Source: Flavobacteriales bacterium (GTDB lineage Bacteria; Bacteroidota; Bacteroidia; CAIKAF01). Taken from it: 56,334 nt of DNA. The notes beneath the pieces were generated by a model. The model made no database searches. It saw only the letters and a program-made list of their open reading frames with translations, and was not told where the DNA came from. Positions 18,442 through 27,610 of the stretch are shown here, one piece after another. The stretch lies in contig JANWWP010000026.1 in NCBI GenBank assembly GCA_025055575.1, forward strand, positions 1 through 56,334, in the 5' to 3' direction. The position numbers and the translations under genes are program-made. The number at the start of each line of letters is the position of its first letter. Within the stretch, counting starts at the first letter, position 1.

Positions 18442-19650
18442 ATGAAAAGAACTCTTCTCTCTCTCGTTCTGTGCTCTTTTGCCGCCGGCCTTTCGGCCCA
18501 AAGTCTTTCGGTGCCGTTCACGCCCTCCGGAAAAAAGATCGCTTCCCTGCCAGAAAAACGCACCATTTCAGACAAAAGCACGCAGTCTTATTTCATGGAT
18601 TATGAAGCTTATGACTTCTTTCTGAACGGGAATGATGATAATAAGATTCAACGCAGTATATCTGACGTTTTGTTTAACCGCACCGACTCTTTTAATCTCA
18701 CCCAGGCTTATGTGGCCTTTGACTCACTCATCTTGACCACCGATTACAGCGATTTTATCCCTTATGGTCCGAATGAGTTCACCAATATGGTCATTGATAG
18801 TATTTATGTTATTTTATGGCATGGGAAAACCTCGCCGGTGACGGATACGAACATCGTTGAAGTGTCCATCGTTCAGTTAAATGGTGGTCGGCCCACAGAC
18901 AATGTCCTGACGACACAGATTAAAAAATGGGCGACCTCCTATTCTCAGCCTGCCACCACCAGTGGTTATCCATTAAGTACAGTCGCATTTGGTTTTAATT
19001 ACAGCTTGCCGGCAGGTCAAAATAATTCCTTTGGCGTTAGATTTCAATTCAAAGGCTCACCTCAGGATACTGTTTATCTGTTGTACTCCTGGCCATCCAC
19101 GGGGAACCAATGCGGCTCCTTCACAGGTGTTAAGGATATCGTGAAGGCCTCTGTGTATCCGAATTCTTTCTACCGTGTGTATCTAGGGGCTGCCGGTACC
19201 ACTGTAGCCAATATCTTCCCTAGGTCAGACGGTGCTTTTGTCTGGTATCTGGATTGCAATGGGAACGGCACACCCTTCTTTGGCGCCACCGTTTCCACCG
19301 GCTGGGATCCAAATGAAAATATTTACCAGCATTGGGCTATTTGGGCGCGCGTGACCTTGACTTCCACAGCATCGGTGGCCGATGCCGGAGAAAAAGGATT
19401 GGCTTTCCGCCTTGTGCCAAATCCTGCCGGGGAAACAGCCCAAGTATCCCTGAGCCTGTCCCGGGGTGGCGCTTACACTTTACTGGTACGTGATCTGAGT
19501 GGCAAAACCGTTCTGAATCAAAACCTGGGAATGTTAGGCAGCGGCTACGTTCAGTTGCCTGTGGACCTCAGTGGCTTGCAGGCCGGTTTCTACACTATGA
19601 CGGTGGAAGGCAATGGCCTGAACGCAACACACGCTTTCATTCGCCAATAA
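18442..19650 (+). CDS. Secreted protein with type IX secretion sorting domain
   Basis: 402 residues starting MKRTLLSLVLCSFAAGLSAQ, a Sec signal peptide. The middle part has many short beta strands and no family I recognise. The last 75 residues or so form a T9SS type A sorting domain: FRLVPNPAGETAQVSL, YTLLVRDLSGKTVL, VDLSGLQAGFYTMTV and a terminal basic HAFIRQ. The protein should cross the outer membrane by the Por/T9SS machinery and be cleaved or anchored. It has its own promoter and a strong terminator, so it forms a one-gene transcription unit. ATG 18442 is chosen for the signal peptide. Confidence 0.88.
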   Translation: MKRTLLSLVLCSFAAGLSAQSLSVPFTPSGKKIASLPEKRTISDKSTQSYFMDYEAYDFFLNGNDDNKIQRSISDVLFNRTDSFNLTQAYVAFDSLILTTDYSDFIPYGPNEFTNMVIDSIYVILWHGKTSPVTDTNIVEVSIVQLNGGRPTDNVLTTQIKKWATSYSQPATTSGYPLSTVAFGFNYSLPAGQNNSFGVRFQFKGSPQDTVYLLYSWPSTGNQCGSFTGVKDIVKASVYPNSFYRVYLGAAGTTVANIFPRSDGAFVWYLDCNGNGTPFFGATVSTGWDPNENIYQHWAIWARVTLTSTASVADAGEKGLAFRLVPNPAGETAQVSLSLSRGGAYTLLVRDLSGKTVLNQNLGMLGSGYVQLPVDLSGLQAGFYTMTVEGNGLNATHAFIRQ

Positions 19651-19672
19651 GAAATTCCCCTAAACCGCTCTT

Positions 19673-19700
19673 AAAGCCGGCACCAAGCCGGCTTTTTTTT
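19673..19700 (+). terminator. Strong rho-independent terminator
   Basis: AAAGCCGGC (19673-19681) pairs perfectly with GCCGGCTTT (19687-19695) around a 5-nt loop and runs into eight T. It follows the sorting-domain protein by 22 nt. Confidence 0.92.
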
Positions 19701-19894
19701 AATATCGTGGCGTTCCGGGGGGCTGATTGTCATGGAAATTTAAAAGAAAGAAGGGTAAAATGAAATATCCTGGGCATCCCTTTGTATTTTACCCTATTTT
19801 TGTTTTTATAGAAATTTTTTCTTAAAGAAAAATTTTTTGTTTTACCTATTTTTAAAAAGGTCTGTTCCCGAGCTGTAACCCTTGAGATCTTTCT

Positions 19895-21559
19895 ATGTTG
19901 AGGTTGTTGAGCAAAATGTTTAAAATAGACATCTCCCTGAGGGCAGGCCTGCTATTTTTATTTTTTTATGGACTTAAGTTTTTATGGGCTACGCCAGCGG
20001 ACAGCTTAGAGCGTATTCAGGCGCTTCAACGCGAGGGCAATGCTTTTTTCAAAAAAGCGAATTATGTGGAGGCTCTGTCCAGATTTTTCCAGGCGCTAAA
20101 GCTCTCTGAGGCGCTGGGGCATAGAGTGTATGAAGCTGTGTCTTCAAAAAATATTGCGATTGTATTCCTTGAAACTGAAAAATATCCAGAGGCCGAAAAA
20201 TTCGCTTTAAAGGCTGTTCATCTGCTTGAAAATGAAAACGCGCCGGGGTATCTGGGAGACGCTTATAACACTTTGGCCAACGTATATTATGACACCCGAC
20301 GTGACGCACAGGCCGTACCCTATTACCACAAAGCCCTCCAACTTTGGGAACAGGTAGGCGATTCACTGGGTTTGTTTTCAGGTTATAAGAATCTGGGCGC
20401 TGTCCATTATGAAATGGGACAGCACAAAAAAGGACTTTCCATCATGCGGAAGTGCCTGCGTTACCTGCCTGCCATTCGGGACAGTTCTTCCTGGTTCTCG
20501 GCTTACATGACTCTGGGAGAGGCTTATGTATATGACGGGCAACTGGAGGAAGGCAAGAAGCACCTGGATGCAGCCGCTCGTTACCTTCCATTTACAAAAG
20601 CCATAAACAAATTTGAAGATTACTATTACGCTCTATATTTCTATTTTAAAAAGAAAAAAGAGTATGTCCATGCTTTGGAGGCTCATGAGCTGTATCACCA
20701 ATTCAGGGACAGTATCATCAACGTGCATGAAAACCAACAACTCTTTGAGCTCAACACACGGTATGAAACCGAAAAAAAAGAAGCCCGGATAGCCTTTCAG
20801 GAAAAAATCATCGCCCAGGAGAAAAAAGCCCGCCGCCTCTGGGCGGCCGCCACCAGTGCTACCGCGTTGCTTCTGTCGGCTTTATTTGTCATTTTTAGAC
20901 AGCGTCAGATGCGGAAAACCGAAAAATTATTGCAACAACAACACGAAAAATCTGTGCAGGAAATCTTCCAGGCCGAGCAAAATGAAAGAATTCGTATTGC
21001 GCGGGATTTGCACGACAGTATAGGACAAAAGCTGGCGGTGATCCGGATGTTGATGCCGCCCCACAATCAGGAGCCCAAGCTTGAAAAAATGCACAGGTAT
21101 CTGGAAGAAACGGCCCAGGAGGTGCGGGAAATTTCCCACAATCTGATTCCGGAAATTCTGAACTTTGGACTGGTGAAAGCCATCCAAAGTCTGGTGGACC
21201 GCATCCACAGCACCGAAAAAATCCAGGTGGCCTTTCATGCAGAGGAAGCCCTAAACAAGCTTACGTTGCCGCGTGAAACAGAGCTGTCATTATATCGGAT
21301 TGTTCAGGAAATACTATCCAACATTATCCGGCACGCCCGCACGGAGCGTATCCAGGTGAACCTGAGCCTGGAGGGCCATGAGGTGCACATTCGGATTGAA
21401 GACAGCGGGGTGGGTTTTGATACTGAAAAAATCGATGAATCCAGGGGCATCGGTTGGAAAAACATATTTGCCCGCATCCGTCTGGTCAATGGGAAAATCC
21501 GTATTCATTCTGAAAAAAATAAAGGTTCCCAGTTTTTAATTTCCATACCTGTTATGTAA
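19895..21559 (+). CDS. TPR-containing sensor histidine kinase (HisKA_3 type)
   Basis: 554 residues. An N-terminal hydrophobic segment (about 17-32) acts as signal or anchor, followed by a periplasmic set of TPR repeats (about 35-270; for example AYNTLANVYYDTRRDAQAVPYYHKAL split over two helices), a coiled coil, one membrane segment (about 312-335) and a cytoplasmic kinase. The phosphoacceptor is His373 in RIARDLHDSIGQK, the HisKA_3 form; the HATPase has EILSNIIRHA, EDSGVGFD and GIGWKNI. This NarL-partner type normally signals to a LuxR-type regulator, but none is adjacent. A second ATG seven codons in is an alternative start. The 194-nt gap before it holds A+T-rich sequence only. Confidence 0.92.
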   Translation: MLRLLSKMFKIDISLRAGLLFLFFYGLKFLWATPADSLERIQALQREGNAFFKKANYVEALSRFFQALKLSEALGHRVYEAVSSKNIAIVFLETEKYPEAEKFALKAVHLLENENAPGYLGDAYNTLANVYYDTRRDAQAVPYYHKALQLWEQVGDSLGLFSGYKNLGAVHYEMGQHKKGLSIMRKCLRYLPAIRDSSSWFSAYMTLGEAYVYDGQLEEGKKHLDAAARYLPFTKAINKFEDYYYALYFYFKKKKEYVHALEAHELYHQFRDSIINVHENQQLFELNTRYETEKKEARIAFQEKIIAQEKKARRLWAAATSATALLLSALFVIFRQRQMRKTEKLLQQQHEKSVQEIFQAEQNERIRIARDLHDSIGQKLAVIRMLMPPHNQEPKLEKMHRYLEETAQEVREISHNLIPEILNFGLVKAIQSLVDRIHSTEKIQVAFHAEEALNKLTLPRETELSLYRIVQEILSNIIRHARTERIQVNLSLEGHEVHIRIEDSGVGFDTEKIDESRGIGWKNIFARIRLVNGKIRIHSEKNKGSQFLISIPVM

Positions 21560-21638
21560 AAAAACGGTGGATTTGTAAGGGGCTTTATCATTATCAGGAT
21601 GAAATTTTGTTTAAAGCCCTGTCTGTGATTCTTCATTC

Positions 21639-21666
21639 AAAAAAAAGCGGCCCGATGGGCCGCTTT
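21639..21666 (-). terminator. Rho-independent terminator of the nrd unit
   Basis: Read on the minus strand, AAAGCGGCCC pairs perfectly with GGGCCGCTTT around a 3-nt loop and ends in eight T (plus-strand A run at 21639-21646). It lies 27 nt after the nrdA stop and can also block read-through from the converging kinase gene. Confidence 0.9.
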
Positions 21667-21693
21667 CATTGAAATAGGAAAAAGCCCTAAGGC

Positions 21694-24117
21694 TCAGCTC
21701 CCACAGGCTTCGCACGCGTCTGGATTGTCCAAGGAACAGGCAATTTCAGAAGATGCGGAGGCCGCATGGGAACTTGTCCGGTTTCCAGGTCTGCTGTAGG
21801 CATTTTCCGGTTCTTTGGCAGCGGAAAATGCCGGATGGGCCGACTCTTCTTTGACCACTGTGAACTTGATGGGATCCGAAGCCGCTTTGGTGCGCAAATA
21901 ATACATGCCGGTTTTGAGGCCCTTCTTCCAGGCATAGAAGTGCATGGAACTGATTTTCGCGAAGTTGGGGTTTTCCACAAAAAGATTCAGGGACTGGCTC
22001 TGGTCAATGAATGCGCCCCGGTCAGCGGCCATATCAATAAGGTCTTTTTGCTTGATTTCAAACACGGTTTTGTACAGGGCCTTGAGATTGTCCGGAATTT
22101 CAGGGATATTTTGAATGGAACCGTTATGGGCCATGATGGCGTTTTTCATTTTGTCGTTCCAAAGGCCCAGGTTCACCAGATCTTTCAGCAAATACTTATT
22201 GACCACAGGGAAGGATCCGCTGAGCACATTGCGCATGTACATGTTGCTGCTGAAGGGTTCGAAGCATTCGTTGTTGCCCAGGATCTGAGCCGTGGAGGCT
22301 GTGGGCATGGGCGCCACCAGGAGGGAGTTGCGGACGCCGTATTTCAGAATTTCTTCGCGCAGGACGTCCCACTCCCAGCGCTGTGAAGGTTTCACGCCCC
22401 ACATGTCAAACTGGAAGATTCCTTTGGAGATGGGGGAACCCGGGAACGTTTCATAAGGCCCATCTTTTTTTGCCAAATCCTTAGAAGCGGTCAGAGCGGC
22501 ATAATAGATGGTCTCGAAAATGTCGCGGTTCAAGGCTTTGGCTTCGGGACTGTCGAAGGGATAGCGCATCAGCACAAAGGTGTCGGCCAGCCCCTGCACT
22601 CCCAGGCCCACGGGTCGGTGGCGCAGGTTGCTGCGTCGGGCTTCGGGCACCGGATAGTAGTTGCCGTCGATCACTTTATTGAGATTGATGGTGGCCTTGT
22701 AAGTGATTTCGAAAAGTTTGTTGTGGTCGAATTCCTTATCTGCCGTCACGAATTTGGGCAAGGCAATGGAAGCCAGGTTGCATACGGCCACTTCGTCCGG
22801 GGAGGTGTATTCAATGATTTCCGTGCAGAGGTTGGATCCTTTGATGGTGCCCAGGTTTTGCTGATTGCTTTTCCGGTTGGCATGGTCTTTATACAGCATG
22901 TAAGGCGTGCCGGTTTCAATCTGGCTTTGCACGATAGCTTGCCACAGTTCGCGCGCTTTGATGCGGCGGCGGGCCCGGCCCTCCTCTTCGTAGCGGGTAT
23001 ACAGCTGCTCGAATGCTTCTCCCCACACGTCGGGCAATCCCGGCGCTTCGTTGGGGCAAAAGAGCGACCAGTGCTCATCGGCTTCCACACGTTTCATAAA
23101 CAAATCCGGAATCCACAGCGCCAGGAAAAGGTCACGGCACCGCAGTTCTTCTTTACCGTGATTTTTTCTTAAATCCAGAAATGAAAAAATATCATCGTGC
23201 CAGGGTTCCAGATATATGGCGAACGATCCTTTGCGCTTGCCGCCGCCCTGGTCCACATAGCGCGCGGTGTCGTTAAACACCCGGAGCATGGGTACGATGC
23301 CGTTGCTGGTGCCGTTGGTGCCCCGTATGTAGGAGCCCGTGGCCCGGATGTTATGAATGTTTAAGCCAATTCCGCCCGCCGATTGAGAAATTTTGGCACA
23401 TTGCTTCAAGGTGTCGTAGATGCCCTCGATGCTGTCTTCTTTCATGCTGAGCAGAAAACAGCTGGACATTTGCGGTTTGGGGGTGCCGGCATTGAACAAA
23501 GTGGGGGTGGCGTGCGTGAACCAACCCTCGCTGAGCAGGTTGTAGGTTTCGATGGCGGCTTCCAAGTCCTGTTTGTGGATGCCGATGCCCACCCGCATGA
23601 ACATGTGTTGAGGGCGCTCGGCTACTTTGCCGTTTATTTTCAGCAAATACGACTTTTCCAGCGTTTTGAAGCCGAAATAATCAAAATTGTAGTCTCTGTC
23701 GTAAATGATGCTGGAATTCAGAAGTTCGGCATGCGCCTCAATGATCTCATACACCTCCTTGTCCAGAAGCGGGGCATGCTCCCCGGTGATAGGATCCCTG
23801 TACTCATACAGGGCCTTCATAGTTTGGGAGAAGCTTTTCTGGGTGTTTTTGTGGAGGTTGGACACCGCAATTCGGGAAGCCAAGATGGCGTAATCCGGAT
23901 GGCGGATGGTAAGCGTGGCCGCAATTTCGGCAGCCAGGTTGTCCAATTCGGTGGTATGGACGCCGTCGTACACGGCCTGAATCACCCGCTGGGCCACTAT
24001 GTTGGGGTCCACATACTGTTGATTGAGGCCATAACACAATTTGGTGATGCGTGCGGTGATTTTTTCGAACCGAACAAGTTCGCGCCGGCCGTCTCTTTTG
24101 ATAACGTACATTGCCAT
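21694..24117 (-). CDS. nrdA: Ribonucleoside-diphosphate reductase, alpha subunit (class Ia)
   Basis: 807 residues. Reduces ribonucleoside diphosphates to deoxy forms with the nrdB radical subunit. An ATP-cone occupies about residues 3-95. Active-site residues are Cys220 and Cys446 (redox pair), Asn429, thiyl-forming Cys431 and Glu433 in GSNLCTEI. These numbers lie within two of the mammalian RRM1 residues, and the C-terminus CEACGS carries the shuttle cysteines as in RRM1, so this is the eukaryote-like subgroup. Starts 3 nt after the nrdB stop, so the two form an operon. A second ATG two codons in is possible as the start. Confidence 0.98.
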   Translation of the reverse strand: MAMYVIKRDGRRELVRFEKITARITKLCYGLNQQYVDPNIVAQRVIQAVYDGVHTTELDNLAAEIAATLTIRHPDYAILASRIAVSNLHKNTQKSFSQTMKALYEYRDPITGEHAPLLDKEVYEIIEAHAELLNSSIIYDRDYNFDYFGFKTLEKSYLLKINGKVAERPQHMFMRVGIGIHKQDLEAAIETYNLLSEGWFTHATPTLFNAGTPKPQMSSCFLLSMKEDSIEGIYDTLKQCAKISQSAGGIGLNIHNIRATGSYIRGTNGTSNGIVPMLRVFNDTARYVDQGGGKRKGSFAIYLEPWHDDIFSFLDLRKNHGKEELRCRDLFLALWIPDLFMKRVEADEHWSLFCPNEAPGLPDVWGEAFEQLYTRYEEEGRARRRIKARELWQAIVQSQIETGTPYMLYKDHANRKSNQQNLGTIKGSNLCTEIIEYTSPDEVAVCNLASIALPKFVTADKEFDHNKLFEITYKATINLNKVIDGNYYPVPEARRSNLRHRPVGLGVQGLADTFVLMRYPFDSPEAKALNRDIFETIYYAALTASKDLAKKDGPYETFPGSPISKGIFQFDMWGVKPSQRWEWDVLREEILKYGVRNSLLVAPMPTASTAQILGNNECFEPFSSNMYMRNVLSGSFPVVNKYLLKDLVNLGLWNDKMKNAIMAHNGSIQNIPEIPDNLKALYKTVFEIKQKDLIDMAADRGAFIDQSQSLNLFVENPNFAKISSMHFYAWKKGLKTGMYYLRTKAASDPIKFTVVKEESAHPAFSAAKEPENAYSRPGNRTSSHAASASSEIACSLDNPDACEACGS

Positions 24118-24120
24118 GGC

Positions 24121-25194
24121 CTAAAAATCTTCGGTGAGGTTGAATTCGTTATCTGCGGCCAGGGGTTTGTTCTCCTTGCGGAGGTTTTCCATCACCCCGG
24201 CTTTTTGATATTCGGCCACCCGCCGCTCAAAAAAGTTGGTTTTGCTCTGGAGGCTTATGAAGTCCATAAAATCAAAGGGATTTTGTGTGTGGTACACGCG
24301 GGAGCACCGAAGCTCCACCAACAGCCGGTCGGCAATGAATTCGATGTACTGGGACATCAGGTCGCTGTTCATGCCGATGAGCCGCACCGGAAGGGCGCTG
24401 GTGATGAATTCTTTTTCGATGTCCACGGCTTCGGTGATGATTTGGATCACTTTTTCCATGGGCAGTTTGTGCACCACATGATGGTTGTAGAGATGGCAGG
24501 CAAAGTCGCAGTGCAAGCCTTCGTCGCGGGAAATCAATTCGTTGCTGAAAGCCAGGCCCGGCATCAGGCCGCGCTTTTTGAGCCAGAAAATCGAGCAAAA
24601 GCTGCCGGAGAAAAAGATGCCTTCTACCGCCGCAAAAGCAATCAGACGCTCCTGGAAAGTGCCGTTTTTTATCCAGCGCAGGGCCCAGTCCGCCTTCTTT
24701 TTCACACAGTCTAGATTCTCAATGGCACGGAACAGATAATTTTTTTCTTCCGGATTTTTGATGTAAGTGTCAATGAGCAGGGAGTAAGTTTCGCTGTGGA
24801 TGTTTTCCATCATCAGCTGAAAGCCATAAAAAAACTTGGCTTCCGTGTACTGAACTTCGCGGACAAAGTTTTCGGCCAGGTTTTCATTCACGATCCCGTC
24901 GCTGGCGGCGAAGAACGCGAGCACGTGTTTGATGAAATAGCGTTCATCTTCCGTGAGTCGGTTGTTCCAGTCGTTGAGGTCTTCGGCTAGGGAAATTTCT
25001 TCCGCAGTCCAGAAACTGGCTTCCTGCTTTTTATAAAATTCCCAAATGTCGTTGTGCTCGATGGGATACAGGACAAATCGGTTGGGATTCTCCTGCAGGA
25101 TGGGCTCCACAGGCTGCTGGGGCCCGCCTTGGACGAGGGGTGCGGAGGGGTCTTCCGCGAGAGAAGAAATCGGTGGCATGGAAAATTGACTCAT
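24121..25194 (-). CDS. nrdB: Ribonucleoside-diphosphate reductase, beta subunit (class Ia)
   Basis: 357 residues. Forms the diiron-tyrosyl radical used by Nrd[11 protein letters not shown] carries iron ligand Asp99, MENIHSETY carries Glu130, His133 and radical Tyr137; the spacing equals that of mammalian R2 (offset 40). Further ligands lie in the segment with [11 protein letters not shown]. The C-terminal NEFNLTEDF is the peptide that docks on NrdA. A flexible N-terminal extension of about 35 residues is rich in Pro, Ser and Gln. First gene of the nrdBA unit. Confidence 0.98.
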   Translation of the reverse strand: MSQFSMPPISSLAEDPSAPLVQGGPQQPVEPILQENPNRFVLYPIEHNDIWEFYKKQEASFWTAEEISLAEDLNDWNNRLTEDERYFIKHVLAFFAASDGIVNENLAENFVREVQYTEAKFFYGFQLMMENIHSETYSLLIDTYIKNPEEKNYLFRAIENLDCVKKKADWALRWIKNGTFQERLIAFAAVEGIFFSGSFCSIFWLKKRGLMPGLAFSNELISRDEGLHCDFACHLYNHHVVHKLPMEKVIQIITEAVDIEKEFITSALPVRLIGMNSDLMSQYIEFIADRLLVELRCSRVYHTQNPFDFMDFISLQSKTNFFERRVAEYQKAGVMENLRKENKPLAADNEFNLTEDF

Positions 25195-25764
25195 ATCGTT
25201 TTTGTTTTGGGTTAAAGGGTGGGACAGAAATTCTCTTGTGATGTGTGATTCACGGATTTTAATGCGGTTTTTAAAGGATAAAAAAGGGGCGAACCTTCAA
25301 AGCACAGCCCCCGGATACAAAGGTCAGCAGGGAGAACAGTGGTGCGCAAATTTTCCGGAGGTGAGTTGCGAACATGGCCGAATGATTTTTTAACAGATGA
25401 TTTTTTACCCTGTTTGTGTAAGCGAAGTTAGAGCGGAATGACAGGGGTTTTAAACAAATATTCCCCAAACAATAAACAGACACAAGTTAATTCTGTGAAA
25501 AATTAAAAGGTATTGAAATTCAGTAATCTGAGTCTTAAACTTTGAATTTAAATAGATGATATTCAATTGTTTGTAATGTTAAGAAAATGTTGTATTCAGG
25601 TGGGGGTAGAACCTTCCTACAGGTCATGTTCTGCGTTCTCCCCGGGCGGGTTTCAAAAAAATGAACTTCCGGAAAAGTCCAGAACTTCTGGAAATCCCTC
25701 TAATTTTCCAAATAAAAGCATTAAATTCAATGACTTAAATATCAAAATAGAGGAACGTCAGCCT
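25195..25764. other. 570-nt gap between nrdB and cutA
   Basis: No convincing gene. It should hold the nrdBA promoter. I looked for an NrdR box and for a cobalamin riboswitch core and saw neither. Near the cutA side an imperfect tandem repeat with a 19-nt period is visible: GAACTTCCGGAAAAGTCC at 25663-25680 and a similar copy starting GAACTTCTGGAAA at 25682. The rest is A+T-rich. Confidence 0.6.
25318..25350 (-). promoter_or_regulatory. Possible nrdB promoter
   Basis: On the minus strand TTTG (25350-25347) is followed after 21 nt by GACCTTTG (25325-25318), one mismatch from TAnnTTTG. It would give a leader of about 115 nt before nrdB. Confidence 0.35.
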
Positions 25765-26100
25765 TTAATCCCGTGAGGAGGCCTCGGAAAGCAGAGATTG
25801 TCCTAGCCAGTGCCGCACCTCTTCCGGCAGGTAGTCTGCCCTGAAAGCTGTAATGGCAGGCACCTGATAGGGATGGTGGGCCCGCACGGTGGCCACAAGC
25901 GGGTCCAGAAGTTCTTCGGATGATTTGATGAAGGCCAGCACTTCCGTATCGGTCTGCACCTGATTGTCCCATCTGTACACAGAGCGAATTCCCGGAAAAA
26001 TATTGACGCACGCGGCAAGTCTTTGCTCCACCAGAAGCCGGGCCACACGTTCGGCAGAAGCCAGGTCCGGAAAAGTGATAAAAATCTCCAGAAAATTCAT
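25765..26100 (-). CDS. cutA: CutA1-type divalent cation tolerance protein
   Basis: 111 residues, the usual size of the small trimeric CutA1 proteins. Marks are ITFPDLASAERVARLLVEQ, RLAACVNIFPG, SVYRWDNQVQTDTEVLAFIK and HPYQVPAI. Its physiological role is poorly settled; metal binding and PII-like fold are known. The ATG overlaps the lpxD stop by 4 nt (ATGA), which places it as last gene of acnA-efp-lpxD-cutA. Confidence 0.95.
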   Translation of the reverse strand: MNFLEIFITFPDLASAERVARLLVEQRLAACVNIFPGIRSVYRWDNQVQTDTEVLAFIKSSEELLDPLVATVRAHHPYQVPAITAFRADYLPEEVRHWLGQSLLSEASSRD

Positions 26101-27038
26101 ATTCCCAATTTTTTAAAAACTTCCGACAGTCGCTGACGCAGAATAATTTCCCTGTGCTTTTGAAAGGCTTCCACAGCCGGATTGCCAAAATATTTTTTCC
26201 CTGGTTCCAAGGGGTTCATCACCCCGGAGCGGGCAAGCACCTGAGCCCCGGCCCCTATGCGGACTTCTTTGGTGACGCCCACCTGGCCCCATAAAACCAC
26301 GTCATCTTCCAGCACACAAAAGCCGGCGATTCCGCACTGGGCCGCCATGAGAACGCGTTGCCCCACGCTGACGTCGTGGCCAATGTGCACTTGGTCGTCC
26401 AGTTTGGTGTGGGCGCCCAGGCGGGTATCGCCTGTGACGCCGCGGTCGATGGTGCAGAGTGCCCCCACTTCTACATGGTCTTCCAGGATCACGCGGCCGC
26501 AACTGATAAACTTATCAAACCCCGTATTACCGCGCCGCCTGAAATAAAAAGCATCGGCCCCGATGATGCTGCCGGAATGAATGACGCAATGCGCGCCAAT
26601 GTGGCAGTTGTCGTATATGACCACATGGGGGTGAATCACTGTGCCAGGCCCCACCGTCACATCTTTTCCTAGATATACGCCCTCCGCCACGCGGGCTGTG
26701 GGATGCACTTGGGGCGGGGCGCCCAGGTGCCCGGAATTCCGGGCATCCTCCTGCACCATCCGGATGAGTTGAACGAAGGCTTCAAAAGGGTCTGTAGCCG
26801 TGAAAAATATTTTGGAAAAGGCCCCGACCGGGATAAGACCTTCCCGGACGATGATGGCCGCCGCCTCCGACTTAAGGGCTTTGGAAAGATACTTGGGATG
26901 GTCCGCAAAACATACCTCCCCCGGGCTTACTATATGCGTATCATTCAGGCCCGTGATTTCAGCATCTTTTGGTCCCTGCACCCTCATTCCGAGCCTTTCG
27001 GCGATTTCGGCAGAGGTGTAAGGGCGGTGGAAGCGCAC
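26097..27038 (-). CDS. lpxD: LpxD family UDP-3-O-acylglucosamine N-acyltransferase (second-copy type)
   Basis: 313 residues. An N-terminal nucleotide-binding domain (about 1-105) is followed by left-handed beta-helix hexapeptide repeats (about 108-270) and a helical C-terminus. DDQVHIGHDVSVG carries the histidine expected at the LpxD active site. LpxD transfers a hydroxyacyl chain to UDP-acylglucosamine in lipid A synthesis. Bacteroidota commonly have an additional LpxD-like gene next to efp, distinct from the one in the lpx cluster; this is that context, so the true substrate might differ. Start is 2 nt after the efp stop. Confidence 0.88.
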   Translation of the reverse strand: MRFHRPYTSAEIAERLGMRVQGPKDAEITGLNDTHIVSPGEVCFADHPKYLSKALKSEAAAIIVREGLIPVGAFSKIFFTATDPFEAFVQLIRMVQEDARNSGHLGAPPQVHPTARVAEGVYLGKDVTVGPGTVIHPHVVIYDNCHIGAHCVIHSGSIIGADAFYFRRRGNTGFDKFISCGRVILEDHVEVGALCTIDRGVTGDTRLGAHTKLDDQVHIGHDVSVGQRVLMAAQCGIAGFCVLEDDVVLWGQVGVTKEVRIGAGAQVLARSGVMNPLEPGKKYFGNPAVEAFQKHREIILRQRLSEVFKKLGI

Positions 27039-27040
27039 GG

Positions 27041-27607
27041 TTACTTGACGCGTTCGTAGTACTCGCGGGTTTTGGTATTCACGCGGATGCGCTCTCCCTG
27101 CTGGATGAACAACGGCACCATCACTCGGGCGCCCGGCTCCACGGTAGCAGGTTTGAGGCTGCCGCCGGCTGTATCGCCTTTCAGTCCGGGTTCGGTGTAG
27201 GTGACTACCGTTTCCACGTGGGTGGGCAGTTCGGCAAATAAAGGCAGGTCTTCCTCCGCGTGGAAAACCACTTCAATACCTTCCATGCCGTCTGTGAGAA
27301 ATTCGGCCCCTTCGATCACATCTTCCTGCAGGGTGATCTGGTCGAAGGTTTGCGTATTCATGAAGGTGTAGCCGCTGTCGTCTTTGTATAAAAATTGAAA
27401 GGGCCGGCGCTGTATGGTTTGAATGTCCACCTTTTCATCGGCGCCAAAAGTGTGGTCAAATATTTTCTGGGACTGGATATTTTTAAGCTTTGTGCGCACA
27501 TTGCTGCCGCCGCGTCCTGTCTGGAAGCGTTGAAAATCCAGAACTATGCACAGTTGGCCATTAAAGCGGATGCAGGTGCCGCGCTTAATGTCGGAAATGG
27601 TGGCCAT
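27041..27607 (-). CDS. efp: Elongation factor P
   Basis: 188 residues, three OB-like domains, full length. It relieves ribosome stalling at polyproline. The tip loop reads FQTGRGGSNVRTK, so the residue that aligns with modified Lys34 of E. coli is Arg32 and the usual Pro before the Gly is Thr. The C-terminal signature (GDTAGGSLKPATVEPGARVMVP) is intact. It starts 3 nt after the acnA stop and lies 2 nt before lpxD. No modification gene is visible in the window. Confidence 0.97.
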   Translation of the reverse strand: MATISDIKRGTCIRFNGQLCIVLDFQRFQTGRGGSNVRTKLKNIQSQKIFDHTFGADEKVDIQTIQRRPFQFLYKDDSGYTFMNTQTFDQITLQEDVIEGAEFLTDGMEGIEVVFHAEEDLPLFAELPTHVETVVTYTEPGLKGDTAGGSLKPATVEPGARVMVPLFIQQGERIRVNTKTREYYERVK

Positions 27608-27610
27608 CTC

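Noticed and set aside
23383-24714. A 443-codon open frame on the plus strand across nrdA and nrdB
   Set aside because: It spans the junction of two well-identified genes on the other strand and has no recognisable domain.
25271-25483. A 70-codon minus-strand frame in the nrdB upstream gap
   Set aside because: No signal, domain or coding bias seen; it lies where the nrd leader and promoter are expected.
25195-25500. Possible cobalamin riboswitch or NrdR box upstream of nrdB
   Set aside because: I looked for the B12-box core and for a palindromic NrdR box and found neither.
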